From Bacteroidaceae bacterium (GTDB lineage: Bacteria > Bacteroidota > Bacteroidia > Bacteroidales > Bacteroidaceae): DNA of 64,000 nucleotides. Location of the stretch: the NCBI GenBank assembly GCA_017631315.1, contig JAGBTN010000003.1, forward strand, positions 124,001-188,000. Direction: 5' to 3'. Within the stretch, counting starts at the first letter, position 1. Each line of letters opens with the position of its first letter. The notes beneath the pieces are model-generated. The model saw only the letters and a list, made by a program, of their open reading frames with translations, was not told the DNA's origin and ran no database searches. Shown here in pieces: positions 25,048 through 32,298 of this stretch. The translations under genes were made by a program, and so were the position numbers.

Positions 25048-25111
25048 TGCTTAACCATTATGCCCATAAAGGTTAACCCTTTCGGGCAACAAGGCAGTAG
25101 ATGTTTTACAA
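25024..25111. repeat. Array E: 22-bp unit array with divergent outer units
   Basis: Units start at 25024, 25046, 25068 and 25090. The inner cores are GCTTAACC and GGTTAACC. The outer cores are GGCGTGCC and GGCAGTAG, the same outer pair as in array L. The first unit overlaps the last 24 bp of the DUF2851 gene and supplies its final codons. Confidence 0.85.
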
Positions 25112-25141
25112 TAACCCATAAGTAACTAAAAATCACAACAG

Positions 25142-25552
25142 ATGAAGAACTACGCATACCAACTGAAGATGAAGGTCCGCGACTACGAATGCGACATGGA
25201 AGGCATCGTCAACAACGCCAACTACCAACACTACATGGAACACACACGGCATGAGTTTCTGCTCGAGACAGGCATCAGTTTCGCCGAAATGTGCGAGCAA
25301 AACATCATCTCCGTAGTGGCACGCATCGCCATCGACTACAAGACACCACTCCGCAGCCGCGACGAATTCCTCTCATGTCTGAACATTCGGCAAGAAGGCG
25401 TCCGCTACGTCTTCTACCAAGACATCTACCGTCTGCCCGACATGAAACTGGCCACACGAGGAAAAGTGGACGTCGTATGCCTCGTCGACGGCAAACTGAG
25501 CCGCTGCCCCGAACTGGAAGAAAAACTGAAAGCCCACTACTCCGAAGAATGA
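25142..25552 (+). CDS. Acyl-CoA thioesterase, 4HBT/YbgC-like hotdog protein
   Basis: 136 residues. The hotdog signature VRDYECDMEGIVNNANYQHYMEHTR contains the Asp/Glu and Asn-rich turn typical of the 4-hydroxybenzoyl-CoA thioesterase family. IDYKTPLRSRDEFLS and YQDIYRLPDMKLATRGKVDVVCL form the later strands. It hydrolyses short or medium acyl-CoA thioesters in the cytoplasm; the true substrate is unknown. Its TGA stop overlaps the dprA ATG (ATGA), indicating coupled translation. Confidence 0.87.
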   Translation: MKNYAYQLKMKVRDYECDMEGIVNNANYQHYMEHTRHEFLLETGISFAEMCEQNIISVVARIAIDYKTPLRSRDEFLSCLNIRQEGVRYVFYQDIYRLPDMKLATRGKVDVVCLVDGKLSRCPELEEKLKAHYSEE

Positions 25553-26676
25553 CCGACCAGGAAACACTCTACATGATGGCATTGGCGCAAGTCCCATCGG
25601 TCAGCCAGACAAACCTGCATCTGCTGATCGACGAACTGGGAACAGCCACCGCCATCTACGAAAACCGCAAGTCGCTCAAGGAACTCCTGCCAGCCGCCTC
25701 GCAGAAGACACTCGACGCCCTGGCCTCCATAGACAACCATCTGAAACGCGCCGAAGAAGAACTCCAGTTCTGCAAGGAAGGCAAAATACAATGCCTGGGC
25801 ATCAACGACAACAACTACCCACAACGACTCAAGGACTGCAACGACGCCCCAATACTCCTATACTACCGCGGCTCCGCCAACCTCAACACACAACACATCG
25901 TCAGCATGGTAGGCACACGGCAAATCACCGCCTACGGAAAAGACCTCTGCCGCACATTCGTCCGCGACCTGAAGCAAATCTGTCCCGACACCCTCGTAGT
26001 AAGCGGACTGGCCTACGGCGTAGACATCCATTGCCACAAGGCAGCCCTGGAAGAAGGACTCGACACCGTCGGCGTCCTGGCCCACGGCATGGACCAAATC
26101 TATCCGCGAATGCATCGCGACACAGCAAAACAGATGCTCACACAAGGAGGCCTGCTGACGGAATACCTCTCGCGAACCCCAATCGACAAACGCAACTTCG
26201 TCCAGCGCAACCGCATCGTGGCAGGAGTGGCCGACGCCATCATCGTAGTGGAAAGCGCAACAAAAGGCGGTTCGCTCATCACCGCAGACATCGCCCTCAG
26301 CTACAACAGGCAAGTGTGGGCCTAGCCCGGCCGCATCACCGACACCTACTCGGCAGGTTGCAACAAACTCATCACCTCGAACAAAGCCTCCCTGCTCCTC
26401 GATGCCGAAGACTTCTGCCTTTCAATGGGCTGGACCAACGACATTCGGCACAGGAAGAAACTCTCCGACGGCATACAGCAAGAACTCTTTTCCGACTTCT
26501 CGGCAGAGGAACGGCGCATCGTGGAAGCCCTCGCCAAGGCAGACAGCAAGCAAATCAATGTGCTTTCCGTAGAGACGAACATCCCCATCGGGCAGCTCTC
26601 CAGCCTCCTCTTCACGCTTGAAATGAAAGGCGCGGTGCAGATGCTCGTCGGAGGCAAGTACAAAATTGCCCGATAA
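25549..26676 (+). pseudogene. dprA: dprA (DNA processing protein A) interrupted by an in-frame TAG
   Basis: Read through, 375 residues would give a full DprA: a SAM-like N-terminus, the Rossmann core with MVGTRQITAYG, SGLAYGVDIHCHKAALEEG, TVGVLAHGMDQIYP, FVQRNRIVAG and ESATKGGSLITADIAL, and a C-terminal winged helix (IVEALAKADSKQINVLSVET). The codon at 26323-26325 is TAG, where DprA proteins have a small hydrophobic residue (A-x-PGR). Downstream PGRITDTYSAGCNKLI continues in the same frame without loss. One substitution (for example TTG to TAG) explains it. DprA loads RecA on incoming ssDNA. The first 258 residues could still be made from the coupled start. Confidence 0.85.
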
Positions 26677-26772
26677 ACCCTGCCAACATCCCCATTATGA
26701 ACAACTAAGACACCACAAGGCCTTGAGGATTGGGCTTTATTTCCTACTTTAAGGTTTTTTAATTGCCAAAAG

Positions 26773-26803
26773 TTTGTAGATAAGGAAAAAGTCCCTAACT
26801 TTG
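26773..26803 (+). promoter_or_regulatory. Promoter for greA
   Basis: TTTG (26773-26776), 19 bp, then TAACTTTG (26796-26803), a full consensus, about 160 bp upstream of greA. The leader between holds a further TACTTTG at 26878-26884, possibly a second start. Confidence 0.75.
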
Positions 26804-26964
26804 CACCCGATAACTTATAAAACGGAAGAAAGACAAGGGTTTCGGCCAAGAAGGGGTCGGGATTCTTATTTTTTTCGTACTTTGCGGAGGCATATAAGGT
26901 TGCGGAGCACACCTGCCGATGCGCATCTACATATATAATAAGGTATAACTCAAACGACAATAAT

Positions 26965-27432
26965 ATGGCTTACATGACTCAAAAAGGCTACGATGAGCTC
27001 GTAGCGAAACTGCAGCACATGGAGAGCGTGGACCGTCCCGCTGCCAGTGCCGCCATTGCCGAGGCGCGCGACAAGGGCGACCTCTCGGAGAACGCAGAGT
27101 ATGATGCTGCCAAGGAATGGCAGGGAAAACTGGAGACTGAGATTGCAATGCTCAAGAAAACCATCATCGAAGCGAAGATTATCGACATTACACATCTCGA
27201 CACAAGCACCGTGCAGATTCTCTCTACCGTAGAGCTGCGCAACGTGAAGAACAAGATGACGATGAAGTACACCATCGTCAGCGCAACGGAAGCCGACTTG
27301 CGCAATGGCAAAATCAGCGTGGAGACTCCCATCGCAAAGGGTTTGCTTGGCAAGAAAGTGGGCGACATTGCCGAGATTAAAGTACCTCAAGGCACCGTTC
27401 AACTCGAGGTGATGAGCATCTCTTTCGACTAA
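26965..27432 (+). CDS. greA: Transcription elongation factor GreA
   Basis: 155 residues. The N-terminal coiled coil spans about residues 1-75, with YMTQKGYDELVAKLQHMES and ARDKGDLSENAEYDAAKEWQ (acidic tip DLSENAEY, which reaches the polymerase active site). The C-terminal FKBP-like domain ends SPIAKGLLGKKVGD-type sequence (ETPIAKGLLGKKVGDIAEIK). It rescues backtracked RNA polymerase by stimulating transcript cleavage. It is followed by a HIT gene 55 bp downstream. Confidence 0.96.
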   Translation: MAYMTQKGYDELVAKLQHMESVDRPAASAAIAEARDKGDLSENAEYDAAKEWQGKLETEIAMLKKTIIEAKIIDITHLDTSTVQILSTVELRNVKNKMTMKYTIVSATEADLRNGKISVETPIAKGLLGKKVGDIAEIKVPQGTVQLEVMSISFD

Positions 27433-27487
27433 GAGATGACTCCCATCGCCAAACAATAAATAGTAAACCGTCATAACGCAAACAGAC

Positions 27488-27880
27488 ATGGCAAGCATCT
27501 TTTCCCGCATCGTGGCCGGTGAAATACCGAGCTACAAGATAGCCGAGGACGACCGCTACTACGCCTTCCTCGACATCAGCCCCCTGCAGAAAGGGCACAC
27601 ACTCGTGATTCCCAAACGTGAGGTGGACTACATCTTCGACCTCGAAGACGACGAACTCGCCGGACTTCAAGTGTTCGCCAAGAAGGTAGCCAACGCCATC
27701 AAGCGTGCCATCCCCTGCGTCAAAGTAGGACAATGCGTGCTGGGGCTCGAAGTTCCCCATGCCCACATCCACCTCGTCCCCATGCAGAGCGAGGCCGACA
27801 TGCGCTTCAATGCACCACACCTGCAGCTCACGACGGAAGAGTTCCAGCAGATAGCCGAAAGCATCCGAAAGGAACTGTAA
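27488..27880 (+). CDS. HIT-family nucleotide hydrolase
   Basis: 130 residues. FSRIVAGEIPSYKIAEDDRY, FLDISPLQKGHTLVIPKREV and the histidine triad VPHAHIHLVPM near residues 96-106. HIT proteins cleave nucleoside phosphoramidates or dinucleotides; the physiological substrate is unknown. Cytoplasmic, probably cotranscribed with greA. Array F begins 26 bp after its stop. Confidence 0.93.
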   Translation: MASIFSRIVAGEIPSYKIAEDDRYYAFLDISPLQKGHTLVIPKREVDYIFDLEDDELAGLQVFAKKVANAIKRAIPCVKVGQCVLGLEVPHAHIHLVPMQSEADMRFNAPHLQLTTEEFQQIAESIRKEL

Positions 27881-27906
27881 ACCACCGCCTTGGGCAACCA
27901 CGAAAT

Positions 27907-27994
27907 AATGCTTAACCATTATCGGCAATTAGGTTAACCATTATGGACATAATGCTTAACCATTCCAGCCAAAAAGGTTAACCCTTTTCCAAAC
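27907..27994. repeat. Array F: four 22-bp units
   Basis: Units start at 27907, 27929, 27951 and 27973. Cores are GCTTAACC, GGTTAACC, GCTTAACC and GGTTAACC, a strict alternation. The left border CGAAAT resembles the CTGAAAT of C, D and H. It lies between HIT and the SGNH gene. Confidence 0.95.
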
Positions 27995-28037
27995 ACACCC
28001 CGACAACTAAAACTAAAACCCTAAAACACCCTGAACT

Positions 28038-28730
28038 ATGAAAACAAGAATCATTGCAGCCATCGCCATGCTCAGCATCGCACTTGGCATCCAAGCACAG
28101 AAACACGAGTTTGGCAACTGGAAACGCTACGCCAAAGCAAACAAAGAACTCGGCGCACCCGCCAAAGGCGAAAAACGCGTCGTACTGATGGGCAACTCCA
28201 TCACCGACGGATGGCCACACACACGTCCAGACTTCTTCAAGAACAACAACCTCATCGGACGAGGCATCGGCGGACAGACATCATACCAGTTCCTACTCCG
28301 CTTCCGCGAAGACGTCATCAACCTACAGCCCAAAGTAGTAGTCATCAACTACGGCACAAACGACATCGCCGAAAACACCGGCCCATACGACGAAGACCTC
28401 ACCTACGGCAACGTACTCTCAATGGTTGAACTGGCACGCTACCACAAGTGCAAAGTCATCCTCACCAGTTGCCTGCCCGCAGGCGGCTTCAGCTGGCGAC
28501 CGGCCATCACCGACGGCATGGACAAAATACGTAGCCTCAACGCACGCGTCAAAGCCTATGCCGAAGCAAACAAAATCCCATACGTCGACTACTTCAACGC
28601 CATGCTCAACGAAGACGGCACAGCCATGAACCCAGAGCTGGCCAACGACAACCCCGGCGTACACCCCAATGCCGCAGGCTACGCAATCATGGAGAGCCTA
28701 CTCCTACCCGTCATCAAGAAACTTCGCTAA
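28038..28730 (+). CDS. Secreted SGNH/GDSL hydrolase
   Basis: 230 residues with signal peptide (IIAAIAMLSIALGIQA). Block I GNSITDGW (catalytic Ser), block II GRGIGGQT, block III INYGTNDIAEN (Asn), block V NPGVHPNAAGYA (catalytic His). The Asp usually three residues before the His is a Pro here (PGVH), so the triad may use another acid, such as the Asp of NDNPG. It probably removes acetyl groups from a polysaccharide in the periplasm. It lies 9 bp upstream of the guanylyltransferase gene. Confidence 0.87.
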   Translation: MKTRIIAAIAMLSIALGIQAQKHEFGNWKRYAKANKELGAPAKGEKRVVLMGNSITDGWPHTRPDFFKNNNLIGRGIGGQTSYQFLLRFREDVINLQPKVVVINYGTNDIAENTGPYDEDLTYGNVLSMVELARYHKCKVILTSCLPAGGFSWRPAITDGMDKIRSLNARVKAYAEANKIPYVDYFNAMLNEDGTAMNPELANDNPGVHPNAAGYAIMESLLLPVIKKLR

Positions 28731-28739
28731 ACAAACACT

Positions 28740-29816
28740 ATGGCAGACAACAAGTATTGCCTCATACTGGCCGGAGGCAACGGCAGTCGACTCTGGCCCA
28801 TCAGCCGAACAGTCAAGCCCAAACAATTCCTCGACCTCTTCGGCACAGGACGAACACTGCTACAGCAAACCTACGACCGCGTAGCCAAGTTCATCGACCC
28901 CTCACACATCTACGTCAGCACAAACGTAGCATACCTGCCACTCGTCTATGAGCAGTTGCCCGAACTGGACGACATGCACATCCTCGAAGAACCAGTACGA
29001 CGCGGCACACTCGCCTCCGTAGCATGGGGCTCCGTCTTCATCGCAAAACAAAACCCGCAAGCAACACTCTTCGTCACACCCGCCGATCAGATAATCCTCA
29101 AAGAGGAACAATACCGGCAAGACGTGCTCCACGGAATGGAATTTGCAAGCGAAAATGACGGACTCCTCGTCATGGGCATCACACCATCACGACCCGAAAC
29201 AGGCTACGGCTACATCCAAATGAACGACGATCGGCCACTCAGTCACGACATCTACCCCGTCAAGTCCTTCACCGAGAAACCCGACGCCGAGTTTGCCAAC
29301 ATATTCATGCAGGAAGAAAACTTCCTCTGGAACACCGGACTGCTGTGCTTCAACACACGCGTCATGCTGGATAATCTCTTCATGCTCATACCCGAGTACC
29401 GACTCGAGATACCCCGTCTGATGGCAGAAGCCGAAAGCAACGACCCAAAACTCGTGCCCGAAAACTTCAATGTCCTACCCAATCGCAACATGGACGTCAG
29501 CATTCTCGAACGAAGCGAACACGTCTATGTACAACGCGGACACTTCGGCTGGGCCGACATCGGCACATGGGCAAGCATCGGAAAGGACCTCCCTGCTAAC
29601 GACGAGGGCAACATCCTGCTCAACACCGATGCACATCTCTACGAGTGTTCGGGCAACATTGTCCGTCTCCCCGAAGGCCGAACGGCAGTTATCAAAGGGC
29701 TGAAAGACTACGTTGTGGCAGAGGAAGGAGAGATTCTCATGATATGTCCGCGCCAAGATGTTGCAGCAATGCGCCGCATGCACACAGACACAAAGTTCGG
29801 CGACTCTAAGAATTAA
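28740..29816 (+). CDS. manC: Mannose-1-phosphate guanylyltransferase (GDP)
   Basis: 358 residues, without the C-terminal phosphomannose isomerase domain. The nucleotidyltransferase signature LAGGNGSRLWPISR is at residues 10-23, with PKQFLDLFG after it. TPADQIIL, GYGYIQMN and VKSFTEKPD carry the metal and sugar sites; the C-terminal half has FGWADIGTWASI. It makes GDP-mannose for polysaccharide or glycoprotein synthesis in the cytoplasm. It overlaps the convergent DUF2027 gene by 11 bp. Confidence 0.93.
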   Translation: MADNKYCLILAGGNGSRLWPISRTVKPKQFLDLFGTGRTLLQQTYDRVAKFIDPSHIYVSTNVAYLPLVYEQLPELDDMHILEEPVRRGTLASVAWGSVFIAKQNPQATLFVTPADQIILKEEQYRQDVLHGMEFASENDGLLVMGITPSRPETGYGYIQMNDDRPLSHDIYPVKSFTEKPDAEFANIFMQEENFLWNTGLLCFNTRVMLDNLFMLIPEYRLEIPRLMAEAESNDPKLVPENFNVLPNRNMDVSILERSEHVYVQRGHFGWADIGTWASIGKDLPANDEGNILLNTDAHLYECSGNIVRLPEGRTAVIKGLKDYVVAEEGEILMICPRQDVAAMRRMHTDTKFGDSKN

Positions 29817-30546
29817 GTGCTTCTTTCACCTGTTCGACATCGGCAAAGACGCTTCGAACGGGTTTATCATCACGGATAATGTCTTCCGTCCAATTGGGTT
29901 CGTTAAAGAATTCATTTGGGTGGAAGACATGCATTTTATAGAACTTCGTCAGGTTTAGGCGAAGTTCTGTTGTCAATGCAGGCTTCAATGCGAATGGTTT
30001 ATCTTGTTTCCATGCGATGATTTGCACGCAGATGCGTTCCAAATCGTTGAGTTGTGAGCGTTCGAAGGCTTCGACAAAGAGTTTGCTGTTTGGTTCCACT
30101 ACGCCACAGAAGCGCAGTCTCCAACTGGCACTTTCTGCGCAGAGCAGGGAGATTTGCATGTAGTAGTTGCTGTCATTGACGAAGTAAGATTCGAAATCTG
30201 TAGTGGAAAACTCCTTGATATTGTCGGGCAGGAAGGAGAGATAGAGGTTGAGTCGTTCTCCTTCTCGCCTTTCGAGTGGTTTGGGTTTGAAGGTGGTTGG
30301 TTTTTCTTCGGGTTCGTCTTGTTCTCTTGCTCTGCTGGGGGAAGTGGTTTGGGGGTGGCTGTTTTCTGTTGTATTTGTTGTTCCTTTGTCGTATGTTTCG
30401 TTGCCTACGACTACTACTTCCTGCATTTGCATTGGTATTTCGAAGCCGTCTTCATCTTCGACGAGGACGATGTTTTTTCCTTGGAAGCCGCTCACTCTGC
30501 CTCCTCCTGCTTCGGAGAGGAAGCGCACTTGGTCGCCTATTTTCAT
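29806..30546 (-). CDS. DUF2027-domain protein lacking an evident Smr domain
   Basis: 246 residues from MKIGDQVRFLSEAGGGRVSG; nine codons upstream (30573) is another ATG. Residues 1-60 form the small beta domain of DUF2027 (VSGFQGKNIVLVEDEDGFEI). A low-complexity charged linker follows, then a second domain LNLYLSFLPDNIKEFSTTDF through NLTKFYKMHVFHPNEFF. Relatives usually continue into a C-terminal Smr (MutS-related) nuclease domain; here the protein stops after EQVKEALNS. The stop lies inside the 3' end of manC, so truncation at this junction is possible. Function unknown. Confidence 0.75.
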   Translation of the reverse strand: MKIGDQVRFLSEAGGGRVSGFQGKNIVLVEDEDGFEIPMQMQEVVVVGNETYDKGTTNTTENSHPQTTSPSRAREQDEPEEKPTTFKPKPLERREGERLNLYLSFLPDNIKEFSTTDFESYFVNDSNYYMQISLLCAESASWRLRFCGVVEPNSKLFVEAFERSQLNDLERICVQIIAWKQDKPFALKPALTTELRLNLTKFYKMHVFHPNEFFNEPNWTEDIIRDDKPVRSVFADVEQVKEALNS

Positions 30547-30674
30547 AAGTCTTCTGTGTTTTTGTTTTTGCAAAGTTACGGAATCGTGCGTTAATAAGCA
30601 AATTTATTGTGCTGTTCCGAAGGCTTTGTTGTATGGAATATGGTGGCAGGGCGGGATATTTTGGAGATGGCTAT

Positions 30675-30705
30675 TTTGTATTTTGAATTAACTTTCGTAC
30701 CTTTG
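30675..30705 (+). promoter_or_regulatory. Promoter for queA
   Basis: TTTG (30675-30678), 19 bp, then TACCTTTG (30698-30705), a full consensus, 14 bp before the start codon, giving a very short leader. Confidence 0.8.
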
Positions 30706-30718
30706 CAGTGCTTTTATT

Positions 30719-31993
30719 ATGGAAACGAAACAGATTCAGATACGCGATTACGACTATCCTTTGCCCGACGAGCGCATTGCCAAGTTCCCGTTGCCTGAGC
30801 GCGACTGCAGCAAATTGCTTGTCTGCGATGGCGGTCGCATCAGCCATACGCAGTTCCGTTCTTTGCCTTCGTTGCTGCCGGAGGGTGCTTTGATGGTGTT
30901 CAACAACACGCGGGTTATCCAGGCGAGGCTGCATTTCCGCAAGGGTGAGGCTCAGGATGGTGCTCTCATCGAGGTGTTTCTTTTGGAGCCTGCCACGCCT
31001 GTGGAGTATCAGGAGAACTTCCTGCAGCGTGGGAGTTGCTCGTGGTATTGCCTTGTGGGCAATCTGAAGAAGTGGAAGGAGGGAGTCCTATCCAGAGATT
31101 TCTATATTCAAGATTCCAAATTCAGGCTCACGGCGGAGCGCATCGGCACGCATGGCACGAGCCAGGAGATACGGTTCTGCTGGGAAGCCTCTCCTAATTC
31201 CTCCCCTGAAGGGAAGGACTTACAATCATCCCCCCCTAAGGAGGAAACGGAGGATTCCTTCACCTGGGCGGAGGTCATCGACGCCATCGGCGAACTTCCC
31301 ATACCGCCATACCTCAACCGCAAGACGCAGGAGAGCGACAAGACGACGTACCAGACGGTCTATTCCAAGATAAAAGGTTCGGTGGCAGCCCCTACGGCGG
31401 GACTGCACTTCACGCAGCGGGTTCTTGCCGACATCGATGCTCGCGGCATAGAACGCGAGGAAGTGACGCTCCACGTGGGCGCAGGCACGTTCCGCCCCGT
31501 CAAGAGTGAGGACATCGGAGGCCACGACATGCACACCGAGCACATTGCCGTCCGGCGGCAAACCATAGAGCGTCTGCTGGCACACAACAGCGAGGCGATT
31601 GCCGTAGGCACCACCAGTGTGCGCACACTCGAAAGCCTCTACTACATGGGGGTGCTCGCCAGCCAAGGCAAAGAGGACCTGCACGTGCCACAATGGATGC
31701 CGTATGAACACGACAACCGGCTCACGGCAACAGAAGCCCTCGCAGCCCTGTTGCACTATCTGGACGAGAGGAACGAGGAAGTGCTCCACTCCAGCACACA
31801 GATAATCATTGCACCCGGCTACAAGTATCACATTGTCCGCCGCATAATCACCAACTTCCACCAGCCGCAAAGCACACTGCTTCTGCTGGTAGGCGCCTTC
31901 ATCGGAGACAAATGGCACGACGTCTACGACTACGCCCTCGCCCACGACTTCCGCTTCCTCAGCTACGGCGACAGTTCGCTCCTCATACCCTAA
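30719..31993 (+). CDS. queA: S-adenosylmethionine:tRNA ribosyltransferase-isomerase
   Basis: 424 residues, longer than the usual 340-360. N-terminus DYDYPLPDERIAKFPLPERD, then GALMVFNNTRVIQARLHF, GSVAAPTAGLHFT, LHVGAGTFRPVK and HNSEAIAVGTTSVRTLES are family motifs. It transfers the ribosyl part of SAM to 7-aminomethyl-7-deazaguanine in tRNA, giving epoxyqueuosine. The extra length sits in two insertions before SFTWAEVIDAIG: a charged stretch and a Ser/Pro/Glu segment encoded by an imperfect inverted repeat (31185-31258). The product is the substrate of QueG, whose homologue in this window is degenerate. Confidence 0.94.
   Translation: METKQIQIRDYDYPLPDERIAKFPLPERDCSKLLVCDGGRISHTQFRSLPSLLPEGALMVFNNTRVIQARLHFRKGEAQDGALIEVFLLEPATPVEYQENFLQRGSCSWYCLVGNLKKWKEGVLSRDFYIQDSKFRLTAERIGTHGTSQEIRFCWEASPNSSPEGKDLQSSPPKEETEDSFTWAEVIDAIGELPIPPYLNRKTQESDKTTYQTVYSKIKGSVAAPTAGLHFTQRVLADIDARGIEREEVTLHVGAGTFRPVKSEDIGGHDMHTEHIAVRRQTIERLLAHNSEAIAVGTTSVRTLESLYYMGVLASQGKEDLHVPQWMPYEHDNRLTATEALAALLHYLDERNEEVLHSSTQIIIAPGYKYHIVRRIITNFHQPQSTLLLLVGAFIGDKWHDVYDYALAHDFRFLSYGDSSLLIP
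31185..31258. repeat. Imperfect inverted repeat within queA
   Basis: CTCCTAATTCCTCCCCTGAA (31191-31210) is approximately complementary to TAAGGAGGAAACGGAGGA (31237-31254). It is read in frame as a Ser/Pro/Glu-rich segment absent from typical QueA. It resembles a decayed form of the C/G-rich palindromic insertion in rfbD. Confidence 0.5.
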
Positions 31994-32024
31994 GCCACAA
32001 CACACCCACAGGCACGTCTCAAAA

Positions 32025-32112
32025 ATAGGTTAACCTTTCCGGCAAGAATGGTTAACCTTTCTTCATATAATGGTTAACCTTTCCGCCCATAATGCTTAAC
32101 CTTTTCCGAAAG
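32025..32112. repeat. Array G: four 22-bp units
   Basis: Units start at 32025, 32047, 32069 and 32091. Cores are three GGTTAACC and one GCTTAACC. It lies 31 bp after the queA stop. The remaining leader to 32226 is A/T-rich with no gene. Confidence 0.95.
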
Positions 32113-32226
32113 ACAGAAAATCCCCTCAAAAAAAGCCGCCCAACCATTCTTTTTTGCAAACATCATACCATTTTGGCACAACAAAGTGCAAAAATAAGCA
32201 CTAAACAGACATTTTCGCATCAAAGC

Positions 32227-32258
32227 ATTGCCAATGTAGGCGATAATCACTAATTTTG
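32227..32258 (+). promoter_or_regulatory. Promoter for the GH115 gene
   Basis: ATTG (32227-32230), 20 bp, then TAATTTTG (32251-32258), 40 bp before the start codon. Confidence 0.65.
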
Positions 32259-32298
32259 CAAGAAGAAAAACAACAGGCAAAATCTAAAACATCACATA

